In this document: in pieces, positions 53,682-64,000 of the stretch
How the letters are laid out: every line of letters begins with the position of its first letter
Position numbering within the stretch: the first letter of the stretch is position 1
Assembly: GCF_001640805.2 (NCBI RefSeq)
Contig: NC_066847.1
Coordinates: forward strand, 18,963,504-19,027,503
Direction of reading: 5' to 3'
Source of the DNA: Lates calcarifer
Lineage: Eukaryota > Chordata > Actinopteri > Centropomidae
Length of the DNA stretch: 64,000 nucleotides
Notes under the pieces: model-generated
Told to the model about the DNA's origin: nothing
Database searches by the model: none
What the model saw: only the letters and a program-made list of their open reading frames with translations
Position numbers and translations under genes: made by a program

Positions 53682-56600
53682 ATGGCGAACCCGGCATTGT
53701 CGCAGAAAAAGAACCGAAAATATCTTTGGTTTGCTCTGCTCGGGCTGGGATTTCAACCAGACACTTCAGCGTCGTCTAAACATATCAACCTGGGACCGTA
53801 AGTCTGTTTTTCTACTGATAACGGATAACAAATTAAAATTCGTTAACCAACGTATCAAGGTGTTTGTTGTCTTCTACTTTACAACCTTTCAACGTTATCT
53901 AAGTAATTCTAACGTCACATTACAGTTATTACTCTTGACGTTAATCTTTATTCTAACCAACTACCATCTTATTGTCAATAGGAATATGTTTGACAAACCA
54001 AACAAGGATGCTTTCTACATAGTAACACATTTCCTGTTGGAGAAACTCAACCCGACACGTTTTCATGAAGCATACAGGTACATTCATACACGACCATCTA
54101 TTTCCATTTCTATAGAAACGTGTCTGAAATTCACTGTCATAAAAATGACTTGTTTGTTTTGGGTTAGGTATTGCTGGCCTGTTTTGAACCACAAAGCGGA
54201 TGCTGAGTTTCGCAAGGTTACCTGTGCTTGGCTGCGGGAAATAATGGTAAGAATTTGAGGATGTCACTATTATGTTAATCCTCCTCATCTGTTCGGTAGC
54301 ACATTTCACAGATTATACACTCTGGTTATGTCCTTAAAAAAAAGGGAAATTGTGTCCAACTTTTCTTCCTTTGCTGCTTCATTCCTTTTATCTCTCCCAT
54401 TAATCCTAGTCATCAGCTCCATACTCTCCTAGTCTCTTCACATACTTCCCATAAAGATTTCTGTGCAGTTATATTCATAAATACAAGTTTTGTAGTTAGC
54501 ATATTATAGAATTTATTGACAGTCATCTGTTTTGAACTGTGTGAAGGATGAAACTGCAAATGCAGGATCCAAAGTGGTTGCATCCTTGTTCCTCTCTCCT
54601 GGAGGCCCCAAGTTTATCAGCTTGATGCTTAATTTGGCCAGCCATGTCATGCTGCAGGAAATGAAGACATTCACCACAGGTAGGTCTAGATAAGAAATCT
54701 TTTTTTCCCCACAATTAGTGGCACGTATTCACAGCAGTGAATGTTGAATATTGTCATTGTCAGACGACAGCTGGGTACCTGAGGCTGCAGCGCTGCCCGC
54801 CTCCTCCCCAGACATGGCAGTGAAGAGACTCAACCTGATAACTAAACGGTTTTTGAAAACTGCAGTGGATCAAGATCATTTTCTTCAGGAGTACCAGAGG
54901 CAAGCACAGTAAGTCCTGGCCAGTCCATCTGGACAGAGCATATTGTTATTTCATATTTACATCAGTAGAAGCAATTAAACTAATGGCAACAAAATCCACT
55001 CTTTCTGACTTTAATTTGTAGTAAATATCTTAATCTAAATATATTTTTAGATTCAGCGGTAGCAACAAGGTTGGTGTTAAATATAATGTTGTGCTTCGTC
55101 CGCATCTATTCATTATAATAGTTTGCTCATGCGGAGACCAATAAATTGTGGTAGCCATCCAAGAGTGGAGATGTTGATCTCAGTTGACACTACCTAATAT
55201 GTTGACAGCGTGAACAGTATGTATTATTGCTTATTCAATAGTTCACAGGCTTAATTTACTGTATGGCCTGTTACCTCCAGTATGTGGTCAGTATTTCTAC
55301 TGTTTCTAATCTATCTCATTCTCTTCTTGTGTGGTTATGTTAGATGTATTTTACCTTGTTGAAAATTATTTTCTATAACTGCAATTAACTCATCTTCCAG
55401 AAGTATTCTCCTCTAATCTTTTTTTCATATTAAATACACTCCTCTTGATGTTGCATGTGATTGGCTGTTTGTTTCAAACCCCACCTGTTTGTGTGCACTG
55501 ATTAGTAAACGCATCGTTAACAAGGCCAGTTGGTGGCTGCCTACAGGTGCTTGCAATCAGTGTAATTAAAACCAGGTGCACAAACAACTGCACTATATTG
55601 TAGATTGCAGAGGTCTGCATTTTAAGCACGCTTTTGCTGTGGAGGAGTTTGGCTGATGGTATTTTGCTTTGCACATGGAAGTCAGATTTTACTACTCTGT
55701 TGGTCGTGTCTTGTTTAAGCTGTTTTGTTTGTCCTCTCTTGAAGGCTTTTGGTGAAGTCTGTGAAGGATATCAGAGCTGAGGATACAAAGTATGATGACC
55801 TACTCAAGTATGTATGACTTTTTTTTTCTCTGTACTTCTGACTTATGTTCATAGACGGAATAAACAAATTGGACTATCTACTTTCAGGCATCATAGGAGT
55901 GATTCTGCACAGGAGGGAGCTTCTCCAGCTGAGAAGACCAAAAAGGTATCTAATCTATTAGCAGAAACCACTTACAATAAGACATAGTTTGTACTCCCAC
56001 ATGGTTCCTGTCATTCTGACTTATTTCATACTAGCGAGGGACTTGAATGCTAAAATCATGATGAAGTTTAGAAAGATGTCATTCTGTGCAGAAACCTTAA
56101 TATTTGTTCAAAGAACTCACAAAAGTGCTTGGATTTTTCAAAGGTGCGCTCCTTGTGGTCAACCATTGATGAAATGCTGTCGACTACCAAAGAGGAGCAG
56201 AATGCAGTGCAAAGTGTTTTGAAAGGGGATGTAGACCAGCACATCCTGGATGGGACGGATCGAGCCCTCAAAATTCCCAGAAGTCTGCTGGAGAGAATTG
56301 AACAGCTCCCACATCAGGTGAGGGTGAAGATAATGGTTCAGTTCATTCTGTTTACTAGGGGCTGTTAATCCCTATATACAGCGCATTAGATTGTCATTCA
56401 TTTGAATCTTAAGTCTGTAGTTTTGTGATAGAGATTCAACGAATGTTTGATAAAATCTCACATTAGCTTGTGTTTGTGTATGCATGCCTTCCAGCTGAGC
56501 TCAGGGAATGTGTATGAGGCCGGCCAGCTGAACCTCCTGTGTGTGTTGGAGCTGACGAACCACGCGCTGCAGATTCTCAGGGAGGAGCGCTGTCGGGTCT

Positions 56601-59600
56601 CTCACGCCCCAAAGCCCCAGCTCAGTCCTCAGCACCTGCAGGAGAAGTGTCAGCAGATGGCCCGCGTGCTGCAGGACCTCCACCTCATCAGGTATACAGA
56701 CAGAAGATTTTCTCTCTCCTTTTCGCATCTTTTCAGATGTGCTGCAACATTACTTGATGTATAGGAACTGATATTGATTTAGTCTATTTTACTATGCTCT
56801 CTTCAGACAGAGGATTTCCAAGGAAGAGATTCCTGAGGTCAGGAGTACCATCAGAGAGTTGGAGGCTGAGTGGGACAAGAAGTGGATGGAGACCCTCAAA
56901 GACACACCCCTCATCTCTTTTCTGAATGAAGATCCTGTGAGTCCCAGGAACTTGTTCAATCCTAGAGTTGCTTTTGACAAAGTACATAGTCATGTATGTC
57001 AGATGGCTAATTTAGCATGCCCTGGGGACAGATACTGTCTCTGTTGGTGGAGATCATAAGTCTAACCACAATACCGTCATGTTTTCACTGTAGTGAAAGA
57101 GCTTGGTCTTTTTCTTTAAAATAATAATAATAATAGTCTTTTTTTCAGGCTCTTGGCTTCCTCTCACCAATGGCTCCACTGTCATTCGAGCCGGCAGCTG
57201 AAGCTTGTTACAGAAGTAGTGTCTTCTCTCAGTACCCTGCTAAACTTCTTGGTAAGCATAATCAGATAACATTGCAGTCTGTCATCAAGTTGCAGTCATC
57301 AAGTTGGGTAGTAGCTTTTATTGTAACTGTAACCTATAAAATTTTTCAGAGGAGAAGCAGGCAGAGAGTAAATCACACGAAGACATCAACCCAAGTTATT
57401 CAAACCTGAAAAGGTAATGTATCTTTTGACAGCTAGGAACAGAAATGTAAGCTTAATGATGACATTTTCATGAATTACTGTTTGAAGTGTGGTGCTTGGT
57501 GTATTGCCCTGTGTTGGGAGGCAGATACCTGGGCAGTCCTGAGCAGTGCTCTGTCCGTCACTAGTCCTCCCTATAGCATCCATGCTCTCTGATGACCGCG
57601 GCGAATTGAGGGAAATCGCCACGGACAGATACGGAGCAGACACTATTTATTTCTGCATAACTTAAAGTTATATAGAAACAGTATAAATGAGCTTGAATTT
57701 GAAAATTAAATGTCACTGATGATGAAATGTTGAGACGTACATGGGCATTTACAGTGGACTTGACTTACTGTGTAACTACAGATCCTAGGTAAAGTACAAA
57801 ATATGTACATGTACCACAAATTCTTTATTGAAATATCACAAGAAATGATGAATGATCAGTCCTCAGGTTAATTACTGGTTCATTTGTATACATGGTAATT
57901 CACAAAACTAGGGGCTTGTAGTTACTCAACCTGCACTCATCCATTCAACAGTTCAGTTTAAGACAGTTGCATGGCAACATGCTGACTTGGCTCAGGTGTT
58001 AGCTCTGAGCCAAGGCCACAAAGCTGGCTGTTAGCTACATGAAGGTACTCAGTGTTGCTTTTACTAAAGCTGCACTGCATTGTGAGGAAACTATGAGAGA
58101 GGAACATGTGATTAAATAACAAGGCTGTTTGTCTTTGAACAAGCTCTTGCCCTGCGCCAGCTGAGAGGCCTGAAAGTCCTGTTGTCAACACTGAGGCATC
58201 ATCACGAGCGAACACCTCTCTTGACTGGCTTTTCGACACACCTCCATCCCCTCCCCCGAAGGCAGCTTCACCTGTACCACCACCTAAGGCTAGTGTTGTA
58301 TTTCAGCTAACCTTCGTTTTGAGTTAAACTCCTGTTTATTGGATTCACCAACTTTGAATTTATGTGCACCAAAAACATTGAACAAATCCATGTTTGCTTT
58401 TAGGCCAGTGTGAGGAAGACGGCCCGTGTTTGTCCAAAGGTGGCTCCCATGAGGACCAAGACTCAGATATTAGACATGGAGTGTGATAACCTCGCTGATC
58501 AGGTATAGCAATGACTCTCACATTAATGGAAAGGCTTAGGTATTGTAAATGCTAAATCAAACTATGTACTCAATCTTGACTTGTGTGTTTTTTTTTTTTT
58601 TTTTTTTTTTTTTTAGTTTGCAGATGCTGTAACTACAACCAGTCCCACAGAAGGCAGGGTCAAAGGTCTGGATTTAGACGGCCTGCTCAGCACTCTTCAT
58701 GGAGATCCCTTCTCCACTAGAAAGCAACTGCCACGTACACCTGAGAGCCTTAGTAAGTCCTGCACTATTATATTTACCTCAGCCTTCATGTACTCCGTAC
58801 ATTTGGTAAAACATCGAGGGAAGAAAGCATGAAGGCAAAGCTTATTAAGAATGCTGTGATACTTGAATGCTTGTGGGGTGTGCTCTCTTAGTTTAAAACA
58901 TTTAGGGAAAACTGACAACTCCACAAAATACTTTCTCTTTTCTGTTTCCTCAAGTTAAGGATGTGAAAAGCTCCTGGCGGAAGGCAGTTGCAGAAGACAA
59001 AGCAGAGAAAATCCAACGGTCAGCCAAGTATAATGACAGCATAACGGGCCGGCTCACTCCCCTCGAGGAGCCTCACAATGTGTCACTGAGCTCCAATGCT
59101 CCCTCCCAGAGTGTCTCCTGCAGTATCACCCCTGCTGTCAGGAGCCCCCCTGTCTTCCAGCAGGAGGCCTTACTCAAGTCCACTCTGTCGTGGGACACCT
59201 TCAACATTGAGGCCCTTGACAGCCCCAGTGGCACAGGCAGCAGTGCAGTGCAGTTCAGCCTTGACCACGAAACACTCCCTGAAATGCCAAGCTGCGACAG
59301 TTTGCTGAGCCTTGACGATGAAGCCATGGATATGAAGAGTGAGGAAGAGGATGAGCTTCTCATCCCTTCCCTGAAGGCTCAAGCAAAGCAGTCGCCACTA
59401 ACCACAGCTTATAATCAGGGTCAGACCCAGCAGGCGTGTGATGATTGTTCCTTCATGGAAAGCAGGAAGAAGACACCGGAGTGCCTTCTCTCAGGTCGCA
59501 TAGTTTCTGGTTTGGACAGAGACTGGCTAATGGAGCCTGCAAAGTCAGTGGAAGCCTCAGACAAGGTCTTCTCACTGGACCTAGACACACTGGAGACACC

Positions 59601-59676
59601 CTCACCCCCAAAGAAACAGGAGTACAGCCTCCCCAAACTGATCACATTCTCTCCGATAGATGACAGGAAGTGTTAA
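53682..59676 (+). CDS. haus6: HAUS augmin-like complex subunit 6
   Basis: Subunit of the eight-protein augmin complex, which recruits gamma-tubulin to spindle microtubules for branching nucleation. The exons are 53682-53797, 53982-54077, 54168-54246, 54547-54679, 54764-54908, 55745-55807, 55888-55945, 56144-56317, 56495-56691, 56807-56936, 57149-57251, 57350-57413, 58144-58288, 58404-58502, 58617-58752 and 58955-59676, giving 819 residues (human 955). Matches to human HAUS6 include [71 protein letters not shown], and [17 protein letters not shown] near 573-590. The amino half is the conserved HAUS6 domain, with helical coiled-coil character around 230-400. The carboxy half is acidic, serine-rich and shorter than in mammals. 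Intron 13 needs a GC donor and intron 14 has a 27-T acceptor tract. Identity is secure. Exon 13 and its edges are the least certain part. Confidence 0.94.
57480..57650. other. GC-rich island in haus6 intron 12
   Basis: Composition is clearly richer in G, C and CpG than the rest of the intron, and TCTGTCCGT / ACGGACAGA form a 9-bp inverted repeat about 70 bp apart. It has no stop-free match to a known protein that I recognise. It may be a fragment of an inserted element. Confidence 0.4.
58588..58614 (+). repeat. haus6: T27 run serving as the exon 15 polypyrimidine tract
   Basis: Twenty-seven T are followed directly by the AG acceptor of haus6 exon 15. Confidence 0.9.
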
Positions 59677-59859
59677 CTATATTCATGCAGAAACCACTTT
59701 TCAGCCTTAATTGTCTTAAACTGTCTGCCTTGATGTTAATAGACATGTCGCAAATATTTGTACATAGCTGTGAAATAACTTTCCTTTGTCACACTAAATT
59801 AGTTTCCTGTGCTTGAGTTTATGGTTTTAACTTAAAAATAGTGAGACATGAACTTCTTT

Positions 59860-59865
59860 AATAAA
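59860..59865 (+). terminator. haus6: haus6 polyadenylation signal
   Basis: AATAAA about 185 bp after the stop codon, giving a short 3' untranslated region. Confidence 0.7.
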
Positions 59866-59899
59866 ATTGTAAAATGTGGTTCATTTCCATTTTTGTGAC

Positions 59900-61090
59900 A
59901 CAGCACCATCAACTTCTTGCCATTCCAGTTTCAAAATAAGTTTGTCTGTTCATTGGTAAGAGCTTCTTGTCCATGTTGAATAGCACCAGTGTTTTTGAGT
60001 GAAATGAAAATGCTAGCCTGCCTCTTTTCCCTTAACATTTATATTACACTTTTAACATGTTTTGTATCATGCTGTCTTTACAGGATGCTTGTGACAAGAA
60101 GAATCACGGTCAGTCAGGTTGATGGAAGTAGCAATTTCCTGAATGTCAGGGACAGAAGCAAGTGTATAATATGTGTGAAAGTTCCAGCTGCAGTCTGGGG
60201 TGTCCCTGGCTTACTCATTAAAGTGATGTGAATAGGCCCTCTCCATATTTGTGGCTTGTATTAAATATCAGATATCAAAAGAAAAAGGGAATTTACAGTG
60301 GTCATCCGAAAGCAATTCTGTAAATGCCTCAGGTGCTAAAAACAACTACAGAATGGATCTGGGGCTATGTTTTTTGGTTTGTTTTTTTTTTTTCCCAAGA
60401 GAAAGCAGCAAAATAGTAAATATGGTTTTCTCACGCACCTGTTGCTTTTTATATTGATGTAATTATTACCACTTGAAGATGGGGGGCGTCAGAAACTGAG
60501 AAAACATGAGGTAAAAGAAAAATAAGTGAGTCAAGGCAGCAATGAAAACTCAGAGAAGGTGGGAAGTCAAGCCATTTCTCCACAATAAAAATGCAAGATT
60601 TGCACTTTGGGAAAGAAAATAGATTTGAAAAAAAAAAAAAAAATTACTTGTACCAAAAAAGGCATATATGAAAAACAGCTGGAACTGTTGTTTTCTGTTC
60701 AGTATATGCTGGGTGTTGTTGGAAATGCAATACAGAAAAATGTCAAGATTAAAATTCACTTTATAGCAGCACAAGAAACCAACAAAAATTCAAAACTTTG
60801 CAAATAATTAAAACAAAATGTATAAACAAATGACTTGCAAAAGCTATGCAGATACTGTACATATATGATTTGTGCATCGAGCATTACACAGTGTGTAGAG
60901 TCTTCACACTAACTATAAATGTAGAATATAACACACAAATGAATGTATAGTAACATATAGTTGGAATAATTGTGTTATGTAAGTATGGTACTACTGCTAC
61001 TACTAGTGCCAATAATGATGATACTTATGATGATAAATTTACTGACAAACACTTACTTTTTAGCCTAAGTAAATAACTGTTTTCAAAACG
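59900..61090. other. Intergenic DNA after haus6
   Basis: AT-rich, with an A14 run (60629-60642) and a degenerate trinucleotide stretch near 60990-61035. No gene recognised. Confidence 0.6.
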
Positions 61091-61109
61091 GCAATACGTT
61101 TACTTTGAA

Positions 61110-61496
61110 AGGGCCCACCGGAAGACGACGGTTCTATGTTTGCTAGCTTGACAGCGCTCCCCGCGGCCAGTCTGTGTCAGTTGCGGCAGGGACTGTAGCC
61201 TCTCCTCCTCTCTGGGCGGTTCCAGCGTGAAAGAGACGTTTCGGAGGAAAGCTCGCCAACAAAACTATTAGCGCAGACACAAACATGGCGCCTGCCTCCA
61301 CCGACAACTTCAGATGAAAGTGTGGCGAAGAAGTGACCTGCAAAGTTTCAAAGGAGAATTTCGGAGTAGCTTTTTTTTGCGCGCCGTCCTGGTTTAACCT
61401 GTTTCGGTTAAACAAAAACACGGAATATATCAAGCGGGTTAAAACAGCAAGTTGCCTTCATGTCAACATTGTCTCTCGCTGCAGTGTAAACAGCTG
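61110..61496 (+). promoter_or_regulatory. Probable promoter and untranslated first exon of a further gene
   Basis: CpG content rises sharply here. The segment has an ETS site (CCGGAAG near 61118), a YY1-like AACATGGCGCC at 61282-61292 and a strong donor, CAGCTG/GTAAGTGC, after 61496. The ATG at 61285 opens only a ten-codon frame ending in TGA at 61317, so it would be an upstream ORF and the real start is in a later exon. The gene is not identifiable from this window. Human HAUS6 is followed by PLIN2 and DENND4C, which are only guesses. Confidence 0.5.
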
Positions 61497-64000
61497 GTAA
61501 GTGCTCATATTTTATGGGGTGGGAAATAGCTGAGACTGAGTTGAGTTTGCTGAAATAATGAGTATTTGTAGTTTGTCCATTTTAATGTTACTTTAACTGT
61601 GTATAAGTAAGGTCACCCGCTGAAAAATGTCTTTTCCTGGTGTTGCGCTGCTGCGGGCTGCTTCTTCACTTTTCATCGTGTGTTATCCAACCGCGGAAAG
61701 AGAGAGAGAGCGAGAGAGCGAGCCACGTATCACTGCACAGGCTGATCGCAGGAGGACATTTCTATTGTTATGTCCGCGGAGATGTGTATTTCCTGCATCA
61801 GAGTTGACCGACTTATAGGTCGGATGCAACAGTTGGGAACATAACACCCCTTCCTCCCCCCCTCCTCTTTCTCCCCCCTCTCTCCTCCACGGGGCCCTGC
61901 GTGACGCCAGATAGTCAGACTGTGCTCTCCTGGAGCCTGCCTGTAACCTTGCAGGTGTCTGCCCTCAGCCACACTCACCAACTGAATTTCCTGCTTGAAC
62001 TAAAGGAGATACTTGGATAACAGTGACTTTAGCAGGGGATTTTTGCTGTTGACTAGACTCATAGCTGTACTCGTGATAAGGAACTGTTAACCTGACTTCC
62101 TTTTGATCATGTGGTGTGCTTTTTATCCAGGAACTTTCTGAATAGACCATGCCCTGTGTTTTCTGTGACCCTAAACCCTAGGACACAGTTGTGTAAGATG
62201 CCTCTGTTGGTTTTGTGGCTGCTTGAGTGGGTTGAGCACAAATGCCAGTGAATGCAACGCCAAGGTGCTCACATATCTATGCCTCAGCACTTGACTGTTT
62301 GCCAGCCAGCAGGAGTCTGTAACCCCTAAGGGCAGCAGAGATACTCCCTGCTCCAGCTTCCTATCACCGTTTTGGTGATTCACTGCCATGCATGTGATGT
62401 TCCTGTTATGACAGCCGTGGCACAAGTCCCAGCAGAGCAGAGGATGGCACTTCCTCTTGTGCAGCACCGGCGGCATTCACGTTTCCATTTAGGCTTTTCA
62501 CCACCTGAGATGGCAGCAGGGACGTCAGGTTGTAACAGAATAATCGCGGCTTGTGGAGGGAGAAAATCGTGGAAACTGCTCCAGCAGAATTGCATCAGCA
62601 CTGAGCCGCTGACACGTGGAAACATAGCAGGAAAATCTCTTCCTTGACCTTGGCTCGGCCTGACAGCCGCTGGAAAAGGGGAGTGGAGCGAATGTTACCT
62701 CCTACTGAACTGCTGCATGGAGAAGATATAAAGTGGGTCATGGCTGCACTGTGGCTTTGTGTACATTGAACTTGCACTTTGTCACTGCTGCTGGCCGTCC
62801 AAAGGCTCCGTCAGGTGACCAAAGCAAAGGAAGCAGATTGGTCAAGGGAGCTGCAACAGGCTGTTTAAGGACTCTGTGGTTGCCTAGGCAAAAGTCAAAT
62901 AGGATTTTGACAAGTGCACTAATTTCTTTCAGGACTTTCACTGTGACTGATGTATCCAGGTCAGTTCATCACCTACTTTTGGACTGATGTTTCAGCTCCT
63001 TTCAAAAGTCCCACTGAATCCAGTTCTTTTCAACACATTCACTTTAACTGAAACTTGAACTTCACTCAGTGCTTACACTTGCATTTTTTCTGGAGGAATA
63101 AGGAGGTCTGAGGTCACCGGCAGCAACACAATAGCATCCCCAGGACTGGTGGGGAGTCATTGTCTGCCTCAAGGACACTTCACCAAGCCCGATCTTCTTT
63201 CTCAGCATTGCTATTACTGCTGTGTATGTTTTTACATGGAGCCTACTTAATTAGTCAGAAATAACTGCAGATTTACAGAGTCTACTAGTAATACTCCTTG
63301 AGCCAATACTAACCTGAAACACCTCAGTGCGTTTTGCTCAACTGCCTGTTTGCCTGTCTATCACACATTGCCTGTCTAACATACATTAACTCTAGACAGT
63401 CATCCCTTGGCAAAGAGCAACAGTAAAGACTCAGCCAGAAAACCCTCTCATGTAACATGTTTCCTTCCTGTGACCCTTGCACCTCCGTGCAATGTGCCAG
63501 TAGTGTTTACAGTCGTCTTCGTTCAGTAGGGCCTGGATCTCAGCTGGTATAAACCCAGCTAGTTAGTAAGGGCAATGAGTTTGCCCTCTCTCCCTTCTCC
63601 TCAGAGTGGAAAGAATGCTCTCTGTCTGCGGGGCTGTCACGCTCCAGGAGGGAGGCAGTCTTGTGACGTTTCTGCTGAGCCTGGCCTCGCCGCTCTGAGC
63701 TGCCTCTCGTCGTCCATCTCCCCAGGTTGTTTTTAATGTAAGAAAGTCATACTTTACAGCAAATCCGCTGTCCTTGTCTAACCCTCATGTCATGCTGTAG
63801 CAGGCCTGACCTGCCGGCTGCTGTCAGCCATGCAGGCAGCAGTTGTTTTTGACACAGATCGGCAAACACTTGAAGTGTGTCACTTTCACTCCAAAACACA
63901 CCTGCCTCTTAAATCACGTGCTCAGGTCTTTTGTGGAGAGCAGCGGCAGAACCAGACAAATCAGCCAGGAGGAAAAGAGTTGAAATTTTCAGCGTCAGTT
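61497..64000 (+). other. Probable first intron of the unidentified right-hand gene
   Basis: Moderately GC-rich non-coding sequence, with CpG persisting to about 61800, a GAGAGA tract at 61698-61720 and a C-rich stretch 61845-61895. Open frames here (for example 62733-62987) show no domain or family resemblance. No splice-bounded exon could be supported. Confidence 0.45.

Noticed and set aside
53731..54258. Plus-strand 175-codon frame across haus6 exons 1-3
   Set aside because: It reads through introns 1 and 2 and uses the wrong frame for exon 1. The spliced model matches HAUS6 instead.

Overview
This window reads as nuclear DNA of a ray-finned fish, probably a percomorph teleost. The genes are intron-rich with GT-AG splice sites and short introns in the housekeeping genes. 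There are many CA/TG microsatellites, teleost-type short dispersed repeats, and four vertebrate proteins whose orthologues sit on human chromosome 9p. No prokaryotic feature, virus, CRISPR array, rRNA or tRNA gene was seen. The species cannot be named from the sequence alone.

Layout. Positions 1-26936 are non-coding and are best read as the large intron 2 of nfib, a minus-strand nuclear factor I transcription factor gene. Exon 2 (26937-27468, exactly 532 bp) encodes most of the DNA-binding domain. The usual short first exon (MYSPICLTQ) is at 30150-30176. A second, upstream alternative first exon (SIKWQLCYD...ARTWWM) ends at 35830. nfib exons 3 onward would lie left of the window. Positions 36.0-42.9 kb are intergenic. 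zdhhc21 (minus, 42909-46018, 7 coding exons, 265 aa, palmitoyltransferase) and plaa (plus, 47925-52655, 14 exons, 798 aa, ubiquitin-binding p97/VCP cofactor) stand head to head across about 1 kb. haus6 (plus, 53682-59676, 16 exons, 819 aa, augmin subunit) follows plaa in tandem. A CpG-rich segment at 61.1-61.5 kb ends in a strong splice donor and looks like the untranslated first exon of a further plus-strand gene that continues past the window.

The four genes do not form one pathway. They are a transcription factor, a palmitoyltransferase, a ubiquitin/p97 adaptor and a mitotic spindle factor. From general knowledge nfib and zdhhc21 are neighbours in human, while PLAA and HAUS6 are megabases away on the same arm, so this is a compacted and rearranged 9p block.

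Items worth a second look: the two first exons of nfib; a near-perfect 21-bp-stem hairpin in nfib intron 2 (17541-17599); a duplicated block carrying YY1-like motifs (24501 and 25122); a mariner remnant nested in an older repeat right against a zdhhc21 splice donor; a probable GC-AG intron and a 27-T splice tract in haus6; and exon-encoded DPFTG repeats in plaa. I found no convincing new biological system. Exon boundaries were worked out by hand from reading frame, phase and splice consensus, not from transcripts.
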